Origin: BOG-224 sp963783505
GTDB lineage: Bacteria > Acidobacteriota > Terriglobia > Bryobacterales > Bryobacteraceae
Assembly (NCBI GenBank): GCA_963783505.1
Contig: CAWAOP010000041.1
Coordinates: 248,001 to 312,000 of the forward strand
Length of the DNA stretch: 64,000 bases
Direction: 5' to 3'
A program made the translations under genes and the position numbers. Below, piece by piece: positions 17,556 through 26,608 of this stretch. How positions within the stretch are numbered: the first letter of the stretch is position 1; each line of letters begins with the position of its first letter. A model generated the notes under the pieces. That model was not told where the DNA came from. It made no database searches and saw nothing but the letters and a program-made list of their open reading frames with translations.

Positions 17556-18170
17556 TTGGCCAAAACGAAATCCGTTTACAGCGTTCATCCGGCGGTCGCC
17601 ATGACCCGGCGCGGTTTGGCGTCCGTCCTCGAGAAGACCGGCCGTTCCATTGACGATTGGCTGGCGCTGGTAAAGAAATCGGGTCCGGCCGATCCCAAGG
17701 CCGTTCGCGAGTGGCTCAGGAAGGAACATGCGCTCGGGTTGAATACGGCGGGATGGATCGCCGATCGCGCCGCCGCGAGCGACATGAGCAGCCCCGAAAG
17801 CTACCTTCGAGCCGCGGAACATTATGTAAAGGAAATGTTTGGGGGCAAAAAGGCGGGATTGCTTCCCATCTACGAATCGTTGTTGCAGTTGTGCCTGAGC
17901 ATGGGACCGGACGTCAAGGTCTGTCCTTGCCAGACCATCGTTCCGTTCTACCGCAACCGCGTATTCGCGCAGGTGAAGCCGTCAACGGCCACTCGCATCG
18001 ATTTCGGATTGGCTCTCGGGGCGCGCAAAGGCTTCGGACGCCTGCTCGAGACAGGCGGCTACGCCAAGAAGGATCGAATCACGCATCGCATCGCGATCTC
18101 CGCGGTCTCCGGCATTGACGCTGAGGTCAAGCGCTGGTTGCGTACCGCTTACGACGACGATTCGGAGTAG
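17556..18170 (+). CDS. DUF4287 + DUF5655 domain protein
   Basis: A 204-residue protein with an N-terminal DUF4287-type helix region (LEKTGRSIDDWLALVKKSG, REWLRKEHALG) at ~20-60. A C-terminal DUF5655 domain (LPIYESLLQLCLSMGPDVKV, QVKPSTATRIDFGLAL, THRIAI, WLRTAYD) spans ~95-200. DUF5655 is found in predicted transport or nucleic-acid-related proteins but its function is not known. I choose TTG at 17556 because GGAGG at 17546-17550 is correctly spaced for it; GTG at 17550 overlaps that ribosome-binding site. Confidence 0.75.
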   Translation: MAKTKSVYSVHPAVAMTRRGLASVLEKTGRSIDDWLALVKKSGPADPKAVREWLRKEHALGLNTAGWIADRAAASDMSSPESYLRAAEHYVKEMFGGKKAGLLPIYESLLQLCLSMGPDVKVCPCQTIVPFYRNRVFAQVKPSTATRIDFGLALGARKGFGRLLETGGYAKKDRITHRIAISAVSGIDAEVKRWLRTAYDDDSE

Positions 18171-18229
18171 ACTCAGTCGCCCGTTCTCCGTCTCCGGCGC
18201 CTCCGAAAGGCTTGCAATGCATTTTTCTC

Positions 18230-18258
18230 TTGACTTCCTGCCCGAACAACCTTATATA
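18230..18258 (+). promoter_or_regulatory. strong sigma-70-type promoter for the Lys-rich micro-gene
   Basis: TTGACT at 18230-18235 and TATATA at 18253-18258 are separated by exactly 17 bases, followed by more AT (aatcac). This is one of the two best promoter matches in the window and lies 57 bases ahead of the micro-gene start. A small inverted repeat (GATTTT/AAAATC, about 18270-18290) sits in the leader. Confidence 0.7.
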
Positions 18259-18314
18259 TAAATCACATTGCGATTTTCGAAGTCGCAAAATCTGATGTTT
18301 GGGAGAATCAATCG

Positions 18315-18377
18315 ATGAAGAGCGCAACGAAGAAAGTCGCCCCGAAGAAAAAGGCTGCTCCGAAGAAGAAGAAGTAG
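18315..18377 (+). CDS. 20-residue Lys-rich microprotein
   Basis: The short frame ATG-AAG...TAG encodes a peptide made almost only of Lys, Ala and Pro (ending APKKKAAPKKKK), preceded by GGGAGAATCAATCG, a good ribosome-binding site. It is bracketed by a near-consensus promoter (18230-18258) and a strong intrinsic terminator (18423-18455), so it is a stand-alone transcription unit of roughly 180 bases. The composition resembles the tails of histone H1-like proteins. Nucleoid or RNA binding is a guess; the transcript could instead act as a small RNA. Confidence 0.55.
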   Translation: MKSATKKVAPKKKAAPKKKK

Positions 18378-18401
18378 CTTGGGCGCGCCCTGAAGAAGGG
18401 C

Positions 18402-19449
18402 TCACAAACAGGTTTCACTTCGAGGCCCCGGGAATCCGGGGCCTTTTTCTTTTTTGCGTTCCTCTCCCTCCGCCTCTCCTCCGCCCGATCTCCGCTGCAC
18501 GAGAACTCGAAACGTCTCTCCCATGCCGAACAGAAGCGTCTTGAGCTGCATGCGCCTCCGCAGATTCTCTCTCGCATCGGCGGCTTCAAGCGCGCTTGCG
18601 AACCGGTCCGCTTCGCCGGCGTCCAGAAGGGTTCGCGCAAGCGTCTCGAATCGAACCGCCGCCAGTCCGCGAGTTGCGCCGTAATCCTGGAGAGCGGTGA
18701 AGTTCACGTGCGCGGTGAGATCTCTTTCTCCCGGCTCCTCCAGCACGTCTTCGCGCGCGGTGTGGCTGCGGTAGCTCATCAGCGTCCCTTCGGGGAAGCG
18801 CACGGATTCGGCGCGCGTATATCCGTAGTCGATGGTCAGCACGAATCCGTTTTCAAGCGACGCCGCAATGCGATCAATCCAGGAGAGCGCGCTCAGGTTC
18901 GCTTCGTAGCAGCGTTCTTCCTCGGGCGGCGGAAAGTACTCACGGAGGTATCGCTCGGTCTCGGCAGCGGGTCTTCCTCCAGGCGCCCATCGGAACCGGC
19001 CGTTCTCGATGGTCACGAGCTGTTCGATGTACGCCCCGCCGCGGTACAGTGCGAGATCCACGGGCAGCGCGTCGAAGAACTCATTCGAGAACACAACGCC
19101 CGTGAAATTTCGCGGCAACTGCCCGCCGTCGAGATCCACGCCAAGGTACTTCCATTCCGCGAATGTCTCCGCCATTTCGCGCCGTCCGGCGCCAAGCTCG
19201 ACCACCGTGAAATCCGGCGGGCTTCCCCATCTCTTCCCAAAACCGCCGCACGCGGGCCGCAATGAGGATACCGAATACCGGTTGGATCTGCTCGGCCGTG
19301 AAAAAGTCGCCCTGTTTGCCGAATGGATCGCGTCCCCGGCGATAGTAGCCGTATTGGGGATGGTAGAGCGCCGCTTCCATGAAACGGCGGAACGGAATCG
19401 GTCCGGCGGCGCGGATTTCTTCCGCCAGCAGTTCGGCGAGCGGCGTCAC
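18402..19449 (-). CDS. MidA/NDUFAF7-type SAM-dependent methyltransferase, frameshifted
   Basis: The N-terminus (GPIPFRRFMEAALYHPQYGYY, FGKQGDFFTA) is the signature of the NDUFAF7/MidA family (DUF185). The continuation (PDFTVVELGAGRREMAETF, FSNEFFDALPVD, LTIDYGY, HVNFTALQ) lies in the next frame. Removing one base from the GGG at 19219-19221 joins the two. In eukaryotes the homologue methylates an Arg of a complex I subunit; the bacterial target is not known. The C-terminal ~30 residues after VLVQRR are charged, read through a terminator on the opposite strand, and are doubtful. Confidence 0.82.
18423..18455 (+). terminator. intrinsic terminator of the micro-gene
   Basis: A 9-bp GC-rich stem (AGGCCCCGG at 18423-18431 and CCGGGGCCT at 18436-18444) with a GAAT loop is followed by an almost pure T-tract to 18455. 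The 3' end of the convergent methyltransferase gene runs through it on the other strand. Confidence 0.88.
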
Positions 19450-19477
19450 GGACCTATGCTAGCGTGAAATCGAGCCC

Positions 19478-20065
19478 ATGGCGCTTCCACAGTCCATCCG
19501 CGTGAAACTCAGCTCCGAAGCCGCCGGCGCGGTGTCCATAACGCCCGTGGTCGCGCGCGACATGGATGTCCGCGAGTTGGTGGAGTACGCGCTCGGCATA
19601 GCCGGAAAGGACGAAGCCCGTATTCGTGAAATTCTGCTGCGCGGCGCGCTCGTTGCGGGCGCGACGCGTTTTCGCTGGGCCGGATGGGAGGCCGGCGCCG
19701 AGGAACTGCGCGAATTGCTTGCCACGTTTCCAGACGCCGATCCTTCGCGTCCGTTCGCGCCCGAACGATGCACGCGGGCGGTCCTGCGCGAGGGACTGCG
19801 CTCCATCGAGATTCCCAAGAACGCAGCGGCGGCTTCAGGCCATTTCCGCCGTTCCTCGTTTTGGGACGCGATGATGGAGTTAGCCTCCGGCGCATCCTAC
19901 GCAGGTTATTCCTATCGCGAACGCGCGGACCGTTTCATCCGCGAACTCTCCGCCGCGGATTCGGCCGCGCTCCAAACGGCCGCCGCGTCTCTCCCCCGTG
20001 GCAGCCTGAGAGATCGGATCCAGTCCGTCCGGTTCGCTACCTTGGAAGTCTTCGCCGGGCGGTAA
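19478..20065 (+). CDS. hypothetical protein
   Basis: A 195-residue protein, divergent from the methyltransferase by 28 bases, that I do not recognise. It looks soluble, with an N-terminal strand-rich part (SIRVKLSSEAAGAVSITPVV) and then Ala/Arg/Glu-rich helices. The middle has GALVAGATRFRWAGWEAG, and an RSSFWDAMMELASGASYAGYSYRERADRF segment follows. The base composition and third-position GC look like its neighbours. No signal peptide or membrane helix is seen. Confidence 0.65.
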   Translation: MALPQSIRVKLSSEAAGAVSITPVVARDMDVRELVEYALGIAGKDEARIREILLRGALVAGATRFRWAGWEAGAEELRELLATFPDADPSRPFAPERCTRAVLREGLRSIEIPKNAAAASGHFRRSSFWDAMMELASGASYAGYSYRERADRFIRELSAADSAALQTAAASLPRGSLRDRIQSVRFATLEVFAGR

Positions 20066-20120
20066 CGCGCCGGCCGATGAATCCCCAGCCCCTCCGACCA
20101 CGCGAGCTAGCCTGATAGAC

Positions 20121-20861
20121 ATGTCAGTCGCGCGGGCCGACCGCTCCCAGCCTTTTGGTCTTCGATGGCTCTCCGGTTTGTTTTACCTGTGCCGCCGTAT
20201 TTCGCAAAGGAGGGTTCTGACCTGTGTAATCGCGGGGCTGATTCCGATGGCGATTCGTCTGTCGGTGCTGCGGGGTATTGCCACCTCCCTACCATTCGCC
20301 GCAATCCTGGTTGTGGCGGCCTGTTGGATGGCCTATTACAACTACCGGCTGACGGGAAACGCGCTGCTGATGCCCTACGTGCTGCACCAGCGCACTTACT
20401 CGCCGGATCGTATCTTCGCGCCGATCACGGGAGCGCCGATCATCCTCGCGATGTACGGCGCGCGATGGCTGCGGGTGAGGTTCGTCCGTTTTGGACCGGC
20501 GGTGGTGACGCTGTTCACGGCGTGCGTGCTCGCGGGCGGATTGTACGATTTCCGCAGTGAGCGCGAGCAGGCGGAAAAGCCGCAACCGAGGCAACAGATA
20601 GAGAACACGATTATGAAGCAGGCGGGGCCTCACCTGGTGCTGCTACGCTACACGCCTAGTCACGACCCTGGCGACGAATTTGTGTACAACGCCGCGGACA
20701 TAGACCGTTCCCCGATTGTCTGGGCTCGCGACATGGGAGACGAGGGAAACCGGGAACTGCTCGACTACTATCCCACGCGCAAGGTCTGGCTCTTGCAGCC
20801 CGACCTCACTCCAGTCTCCCTGACTCCTTACGCGCGGCCCGGACATCCGGGACCGGAGTAG
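20121..20861 (+). CDS. membrane protein, apparently internally deleted relative to its family
   Basis: This 246-residue frame encodes about three membrane helices (residues ~30-70 and ~105-135), then a soluble tail (LVLLRYTPSHDPGDEFVYNAADIDRSPIVWARDM, ending with YYPTRKVWLLQPDL). I recognise the pattern from larger multi-spanning proteins of Solibacter-like genomes, in which a long middle portion lies between MPYVLHQRTY and the APITGA segment. Here they are adjacent, suggesting deletion or a remnant. The N-terminal 25 residues are atypical, so the true start is uncertain. Function unknown. Confidence 0.45.
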   Translation: MSVARADRSQPFGLRWLSGLFYLCRRISQRRVLTCVIAGLIPMAIRLSVLRGIATSLPFAAILVVAACWMAYYNYRLTGNALLMPYVLHQRTYSPDRIFAPITGAPIILAMYGARWLRVRFVRFGPAVVTLFTACVLAGGLYDFRSEREQAEKPQPRQQIENTIMKQAGPHLVLLRYTPSHDPGDEFVYNAADIDRSPIVWARDMGDEGNRELLDYYPTRKVWLLQPDLTPVSLTPYARPGHPGPE

Positions 20862-20926
20862 TGCGCAGCCCAGCGCGCCCGCGGCGCCTACCGAGCCACG
20901 GAGGGAAGTCTCAATCGCGGCGAGGG

Positions 20927-21652
20927 TCAAGCTCGCCGCGGCGTCAGCGTGAGGCCAATCACCAGGTTCAGGTGCAACGACGGAACCTTCAGCGGGTAAT
21001 AAGTGTCACTCCGGATAACGAACAGGCGCCGAAGCTCCTCGATGATCTCGTCCGCCGTGTTCACGTGGTCGTAAGAGATCATCCAGTCGTAATTGGTGTG
21101 ATACCGCTTCTCGAATATCCGCTTCGATGAGAACCGCCGGCCGAGCGAATATCCAAAGCCGCCTTCGCATGGAATCACCACCGAGAACACTCCCCCGGGC
21201 CTGAGGACCCGCGCAACCTCCTTCAAGGTCGCGGGGAGATTATCCAAGTGCTCGAGAACGTGAATCGCAAGAACCCGGTCGATCGATGAATCGGGGAGAT
21301 CGATCTTCTTCTGGCAATCGCCAATAACCAGTTTTACGTTCGGGAATCGCGAGCGGATACCGGCCGCGAGTTCCTCGCGGAGCTCCAGCGCATAGTACTC
21401 CTGCTCGTCCGCGGCTTTCTCGTAAAGCAAATGGTCCCCGGTCCCGGCTCCGATTTCGAGAGTCTTCAGGCCAGGAGCGCCGCTGCGCGCTGCGTACAGA
21501 TTATTGAACCTGACAATCGAGCTGTAGCCCTTGCCCATTTTCTCGAGCCAGTACGGATACCAGTCCTCGAGGATGGCGCTCTGCTCGGCGGTGAGCTCGG
21601 GGCGGCGCTTCGGCCACTTACCGCGCGATGCGGGGCCCGGTGTTTGTCGCAT
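20927..21652 (-). CDS. class I SAM-dependent methyltransferase
   Basis: A 241-residue protein with the SAM-binding motif LEIGAGTGDH (residue ~65), the acidic residue in YYALELREEL, IGDCQKKIDLPDSSIDRVLAIHVLEHL (motifs II/III) and LKEVARVLRPGG. This is a Methyltransf_11-type fold. The substrate is unknown. The C-terminal portion (FEKRYHTNYDWMISYDHVN) resembles methyltransferases found in cell-surface sugar clusters, but no such cluster is adjacent. Confidence 0.82.
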   Translation of the reverse strand: MRQTPGPASRGKWPKRRPELTAEQSAILEDWYPYWLEKMGKGYSSIVRFNNLYAARSGAPGLKTLEIGAGTGDHLLYEKAADEQEYYALELREELAAGIRSRFPNVKLVIGDCQKKIDLPDSSIDRVLAIHVLEHLDNLPATLKEVARVLRPGGVFSVVIPCEGGFGYSLGRRFSSKRIFEKRYHTNYDWMISYDHVNTADEIIEELRRLFVIRSDTYYPLKVPSLHLNLVIGLTLTPRRA

Positions 21653-21741
21653 AGGAATAGTCGACCTCGAAGGACAGGGGCCATGTTACCACGCCCCTTT
21701 GACACGGCGCCCCGCGGGACGGTCGAGACTACTCCGCGCCG

Positions 21742-23184
21742 CTACCCTCGTGCGGCGGGAATCGCGCTGGTCGCGGGCCCCTTCGCGGGCTTGGTCTCCG
21801 GCGTGAGGCCCATCTTTTCGATTTCTTCGAAGTAGACCTTGCGGCCTTCGTCCATGCAGAGATTCGAAAGCATAACGGCGACCGCATCGTTCATGCCGAT
21901 TTCAAGATGCGCCAGAGGGAGCTTTCCATCGCGGCAGCTCTGCAAGAAAGATTCCAGTTCCGTATCGACGGGATTCTTTGGCTCTTCCTGCACCAGGACT
22001 CCCTTGGACGTGAGCCATCGGCGCGCGAACTTCGCTTCCTTGCCGAAGAAGCTTTCGTCGGACTTGAACGTCAAATCGTCGGTCATCAGGGGAATGGGCC
22101 GGACGTTGCCTCCGGTCGCCACCATTGTCGCGCCGGCCACCGCGGCGGCCGACTTTTCCGCGGCCTTACCAACAGTAGCCGCCTTCGGCGGCTCGGGATA
22201 CCACCACGCCACGCAGGGGCTTTCGTCAAATCCTACCGTGATCTCCACCGTTCCTTCGGTGCCCATGATGACTTCCGCCATCTCCGCGCGCGATCCGTTG
22301 AAGTAAGGGCAGAATTGGTTCAGGCTTATGGAGGAATATGTGAGCTTCTGGCCCTTAGGGTACTTGTAGATCAGTTGAACGTTGTCGTAGACGTCGCGGC
22401 CGTCGTTGAACGTGTCTAGGCTCCCGAGCCCCATGACGAACTCGGGAGTCGAACCGAACATCCAGTCCGCCACATCCACCTGGTGAGAGGTCAGCTCCGC
22501 GGGCAAGCCTCCCGACATCGAGCGGAACAGGCGCCAATTATTGATGTTTGACTCTGCGCCGGGTTTCATCGTCCAGGATGCGACGGGCTTGTTGATCATG
22601 TTGCGGTGCCACTGCGCGTGTACGTGGTGCACCTGTCCCAGAAGCCCCTTGTCCACCATCTGTTTCACTAACTGATAGAAGTGGCTGTAGCGCCGCTGCA
22701 GCCCGGTCTGGAGGACCTGCTTGGGACGATCCGCCGCGAGCGCTCGCAACGCGTGGACCTCTTCGGGTTTGAACACCAGGCACTTCTCGCAGAAGACTTG
22801 CTTGCCCGCGAGCAAGGCATCCCGGGTGACCGGAAAATGCCGGAACAGCGGTGTGACTACGAAGACCGCCTCGATGTCCTTCCGGTCGAGCAGTTCGTGG
22901 TAATCCTTGTAGACCTTCGGATTACCGCCGATGGTGGTCAGCGCCGTCTTGAGTTTGTCGTCCTGAATATCGCACAGCGCCACGCACTGCCCTGCGCCGA
23001 TCTTCTTGAGGTGCTTGAGAAGATAATTGCCGCGGCTGCCGGTGCCGATCATGCCAAACTGCACCGGATCGTTGGCCGCTTTCACTGTGCGGATCGCGGG
23101 TGCGCCAATTGTGGCCGCCACTGCCGTGACCGCCCCGGCGGTTTTCACAAAATCCCGGCGGGTAACGTCGTTTTCCTGAGTCAT
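21742..23184 (-). CDS. Tat-exported Gfo/Idh/MocA family oxidoreductase
   Basis: A 480-residue protein with a twin-arginine signal (TRRDFVKTAGAVTAVAATIG). It is followed by the Rossmann motif FGMIGTGSRGNYLLKHL, ALCDIQDDKL and the family motif CEKCL in place of the usual EKP. It probably oxidises or epimerises sugars using NAD(P), although exported members with tight cofactors are known. The CEKCL variant has Cys where the catalytic-site Pro normally is, seen in a secreted subgroup. The final 35 residues are low-complexity. Confidence 0.86.
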   Translation of the reverse strand: MTQENDVTRRDFVKTAGAVTAVAATIGAPAIRTVKAANDPVQFGMIGTGSRGNYLLKHLKKIGAGQCVALCDIQDDKLKTALTTIGGNPKVYKDYHELLDRKDIEAVFVVTPLFRHFPVTRDALLAGKQVFCEKCLVFKPEEVHALRALAADRPKQVLQTGLQRRYSHFYQLVKQMVDKGLLGQVHHVHAQWHRNMINKPVASWTMKPGAESNINNWRLFRSMSGGLPAELTSHQVDVADWMFGSTPEFVMGLGSLDTFNDGRDVYDNVQLIYKYPKGQKLTYSSISLNQFCPYFNGSRAEMAEVIMGTEGTVEITVGFDESPCVAWWYPEPPKAATVGKAAEKSAAAVAGATMVATGGNVRPIPLMTDDLTFKSDESFFGKEAKFARRWLTSKGVLVQEEPKNPVDTELESFLQSCRDGKLPLAHLEIGMNDAVAVMLSNLCMDEGRKVYFEEIEKMGLTPETKPAKGPATSAIPAARG

Positions 23185-23394
23185 TGGGAGTAAGCCCCCT
23201 GTGGCTTTTGAAGAGCGCCATTATAGCATCGGGCTTCGAACGGCCCTTTGCACCCGGCGCCCGGTCAATTCCCGGTTTCCCGCGCCTTGCCGCCCGGAAT
23301 GAACCTACCATTACCCGGTTGGTACTTCCTTTTAGCCGCGCCAGTTGTGTTGTCGGGTGCTTTTTGCGATAGTGGAACCGAGAGAGCCGTATCG

Positions 23395-23622
23395 ATGAAG
23401 CGGAAAGCGCAGCCCAAACCGGAACGAGTGGTTCCCCCGGAAATGCTGGAACAGGCCCGGCGCTCCATCTCCGAGGACCGCTTCAAAGCCCCCGTCCGCT
23501 GTTTTGTCTGTGGTTCCGAAACTACCCCTTCGGCCGATTCCGAGCCGCTTTGCTGGGTTTGTCGGCGCCTCAAGATCAGCGCCTGGCGCGACATCGAACA
23601 GCAGGCTCCCGCTCAGGAATAG
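23395..23622 (+). CDS. small zinc-ribbon-like protein
   Basis: A 75-residue protein with two Cys pairs (CFVCG and CWVC) spaced about 17 residues apart, a likely zinc ribbon, after a Lys/Pro-rich N-terminus. The ATG at 23395 is preferred because upstream codons lack coding character. No family is recognised; nucleic-acid or protein binding is possible. Confidence 0.55.
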   Translation: MKRKAQPKPERVVPPEMLEQARRSISEDRFKAPVRCFVCGSETTPSADSEPLCWVCRRLKISAWRDIEQQAPAQE

Positions 23623-23713
23623 ACTCGGCCTCGTCCGCGGGAGCGCTCCGATTCACCGGAAACTTCCGAAACGGCGCCGGGTTCCGCATCGTCTTTTTAT
23701 CCGGGAGACAAAA

Positions 23714-24598
23714 ATGCCTAAGATGAATGCTCTGCGTGCTTTCGCCGTTCTTTTTTCGGCGCTTTTGGCTGCGCCTGTTTTTGCCCAGGCTCCGCCGTCG
23801 TACGGGCCCGGGCAGTTGGATCAACTGGTTGCCCGTATCGCGCTGTATCCCGATGCATTACTGGCCCAAGTCCTGGCTGCCGCGACCTATCCCAACGATA
23901 TTCCGGCCGCCGCCGAGTGGTCCGACCGGCATCACTATCTGACCGGCCAAGCTCTGGCCAACGCCATCAACGAAGATCAGTTGCCGTGGGATCCGAGCCT
24001 CCAGGCCCTCTTGCCGTTTCCTTCCGTGCTGGAAATGATGAACGCCGACATGAACTGGACCACCCAGATTGGCGAGGCTTTCCTGGCGCAGCGTGAAGCG
24101 GTTATGGATGCGGTCGAGCGGCAGCGCGCCCTCGCCTATCGCTACGGGTATCTTCGAAGCAACGCCCAGATTCTGGTAGGCCCCGGACCGTACATCACCA
24201 TCATGCCGGTGAACCCCGCGTTCTTCGTCGTTCCCTACTATGATCCGGCCGTGGTCTTCATCGCGCCTCGTCCAGGATTCGTGCTTGGCCGGGCGATCCG
24301 GTTTGGCTTTGGCATAACCGTTGACGGGTTCTTCGGGGCCTGGGGCTGGGCGCCTGGCGGAATTCGGTTCGACTGGGCCGCGCACAGGGTCTTCCTGAAC
24401 AATGTGGCTTGGGAAAGGAATTGGGCGAACCGGCGCGAGTATGTGCATCCCTACGCGGCGATCCGCCGGCCCGCGCCGGCCGCCGTTCGTCCTCCGGAAC
24501 CACATGCGCTTGTTCCTCGCTCCCAACCCGAGAAGGCGGCGGCGCGGCAGGGGAAGGCGCTGCCCCGCGAAACGCATCGCGGAGTGGCGGCCGAGTAG
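23714..24598 (+). CDS. DUF3300 domain secreted protein
   Basis: A 294-residue protein with a signal peptide (LRAFAVLFSALLAAPVFAQ) and the DUF3300 signature (LDQLVARIALYPDALLAQVLAAATYPNDI, then LPWDPSLQALLPFPSVLEMM). The central part is rich in aromatic residues and glycine (VPYYDPAVVF, GAWGWAPGG), and the tail is Ala/Pro/Arg-rich. The domain's role is unknown. The ATG at 23714 follows GGGAGACAAAA, a good ribosome-binding site. Confidence 0.86.
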   Translation: MPKMNALRAFAVLFSALLAAPVFAQAPPSYGPGQLDQLVARIALYPDALLAQVLAAATYPNDIPAAAEWSDRHHYLTGQALANAINEDQLPWDPSLQALLPFPSVLEMMNADMNWTTQIGEAFLAQREAVMDAVERQRALAYRYGYLRSNAQILVGPGPYITIMPVNPAFFVVPYYDPAVVFIAPRPGFVLGRAIRFGFGITVDGFFGAWGWAPGGIRFDWAAHRVFLNNVAWERNWANRREYVHPYAAIRRPAPAAVRPPEPHALVPRSQPEKAAARQGKALPRETHRGVAAE

Positions 24599-24606
24599 AT
24601 CGCGCG

Positions 24607-26535
24607 TCAGTCGCTCGCGCCAATCGCTTCGGAGACTTCTTCCCACTCGGCAAGCAGGCCGTTCAGATCCGACCGGCGCGCCTCCAGCACGCCGCTCACT
24701 CGGCGCGTTTCCTCCGCGCTCACGAAATTCCCGAGCGCTGCTTCGCATTCGGCGATCTCCGCCTCGAGTTTGCCTACTTCGATTTCAAGATCGTCCTGCC
24801 GCTCCCTCATCTGCCGGAGCTTGATGGGATTGAGGCGCTTGTCGGATCTAGGCGCCGCGGGGGCGGGAGCGGACGACGGAGCCTCCTCTTCCGGAGCCGG
24901 CCCTTCTTCTTGCGGCGCCGCCGTTTGGTTTCCGCCCTCTTTCCGCCAGAGGTAATCCTCGTAATTCCCAGGGAAGATGTGAACCGCGCCGCCTTCAATC
25001 TCGAAGATCCGCGTGGCCAGTTTGTCGATGAAGTATCGGTCGTGCGAAACGAAGACGACGGTTCCGCTATAATCCTGAAGCGCGGTCAGCAGCACGTCCT
25101 TCGCCCGCATGTCGAGATGGTTGGTGGGCTCGTCGAGCAGCAGGAAGTTCGAAGGCTGCATCAACATGCGCGCCAGCGCGTAACGGTTGCGCTCGCCGCC
25201 GGATAACACGCCAATGGTCTTGAAGACATCGTCCTCGGAGAACAGGAAGCTGCCCAAAATCGTGCGCAGTTCGGTGTTGGTGGCGCGCGGCGCGACGGTG
25301 GCCAAGTCGTCCACCAGGCGGGCTCCGGCGTCCAGTTCCTTGTATTGATCCTGGGCGAAATAGTCCGGCTCGGCGTTGTGCCCCAAGCGGTACGCGCCCG
25401 CGCTCACGGACTCGGCGCCGGCCAGGATCTTGATGAGCGTGGATTTCCCCGCGCCGTTGACGCCCACCAGCGCCACGCGATCGCCCCGCTCGATCATGAA
25501 CTCCGCGTCCGAGAACACTTGAGTATCGCCGTAGCTCTTCGCTACGCCTTTGAACTCCGCCACCACGCGGCCGCTGGGCTTGGGCTGCGGAAAGCGGAAG
25601 TGGATGGCCTTCTCTTCCGGAGGAATCTCGATCCGCTCGATCTTCTCCAGTTCCTTGATCCGGCTCTGCACTTGCTTGGCCTTGGTGGCCTGATAGCGAA
25701 AGCGGTTGATGAATGCCTCGATCTGGCGAATGCGATCCTGCCGATTGTCGTAGGCGGCCCGCAGTTGAGCGCGCCGCTCGGTCTTCAGCCGTTCGTAATT
25801 GGTGAAGCCTCCGTCGTAGAAATTCAGTTTCTTGTTCCAGAGCTCCACCGTGCGCCGGACCGTTACATCCAGAAAATAGCGGTCGTGCGATACCAGGACG
25901 AATGCGTGCGGATAGGAGCCGAGATAATTCTCCAGCCAGTTGCGCGCTTCAAGATCGAGGTGGTTGGTGGGCTCGTCGAGAAGCAGCAGGTTAGGGCGCG
26001 CCAGTAAAAGCTTCGCCAGCGCGATCCGCATTTGCCATCCGCCGGAGAACTCTTCCGTGCGGCGCTTCCAATCGCTGTGCGGGAAACCGAGGCCGGTAAG
26101 CACGGTCCCGACGCGCGACTCAATGGCGAATCCGTCTCCGGCGCGAAACTCGGCTTCCGCCTGATGAAAGCGTTCGGCCGTCTGGCGGTACTCCTCGCTC
26201 TCCGGATCGAGCTCCGACAACCGGTGCGCGAGTTGCTCCTGCTCTTCCTCGAGAGCCCGCAGGCTCGCAAAGACGGTCATGCATTCGGCGAATACCGTCC
26301 TGCCGGAAAGCGAGAGACCTTCCTGGGGAAGGTAGCCGATGGCGATGCCCTTTTGAAGGGAAATCTCCCCCGAATCGAGGCTGTCTATTCCCGCGAGCGT
26401 CTTCAGCAGCGTGGATTTGCCCGAACCGTTCGAGCCCACCACGCCGGTGCGCTCGTTGGGCGTCACCAGCCAGTCCGCGTTTTCAAAAAGGATTCTGGGG
26501 CCGAAGCGTTTCCCCGCCCCGATGAGTCGGATCAT
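24607..26535 (-). CDS. ABC-F family ATPase (ribosome-associated, Uup/YheS-like)
   Basis: A 642-residue soluble protein with two ABC cassettes: Walker A GSNGSGKST (~33) with Walker B LLLLDEPTNHLD, and GVNGAGKST (~355) with Walker B FLLLDEPTNHLD. Signature motifs are FSGGWQMRIALA and LSGGERNRYALARML. Between them is the long linker with charged helices (RIRQIEAFINRFRYQATKAKQVQSRIKEL) that reaches the ribosomal P-site in ABC-F proteins. A C-terminal coiled coil (~570-640) follows an acidic Pro/Ala linker, as in Uup/YheS-type members. It likely rescues or tunes stalled ribosomes. Confidence 0.93.
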   Translation of the reverse strand: MIRLIGAGKRFGPRILFENADWLVTPNERTGVVGSNGSGKSTLLKTLAGIDSLDSGEISLQKGIAIGYLPQEGLSLSGRTVFAECMTVFASLRALEEEQEQLAHRLSELDPESEEYRQTAERFHQAEAEFRAGDGFAIESRVGTVLTGLGFPHSDWKRRTEEFSGGWQMRIALAKLLLARPNLLLLDEPTNHLDLEARNWLENYLGSYPHAFVLVSHDRYFLDVTVRRTVELWNKKLNFYDGGFTNYERLKTERRAQLRAAYDNRQDRIRQIEAFINRFRYQATKAKQVQSRIKELEKIERIEIPPEEKAIHFRFPQPKPSGRVVAEFKGVAKSYGDTQVFSDAEFMIERGDRVALVGVNGAGKSTLIKILAGAESVSAGAYRLGHNAEPDYFAQDQYKELDAGARLVDDLATVAPRATNTELRTILGSFLFSEDDVFKTIGVLSGGERNRYALARMLMQPSNFLLLDEPTNHLDMRAKDVLLTALQDYSGTVVFVSHDRYFIDKLATRIFEIEGGAVHIFPGNYEDYLWRKEGGNQTAAPQEEGPAPEEEAPSSAPAPAAPRSDKRLNPIKLRQMRERQDDLEIEVGKLEAEIAECEAALGNFVSAEETRRVSGVLEARRSDLNGLLAEWEEVSEAIGASD

Positions 26536-26608
26536 TGAACCACGTTGGTATTCTCGATTTTAGCGTGGCGCGTGAAGCAAACGATCGAAGACGATGGCTG
26601 CCGCGGAC

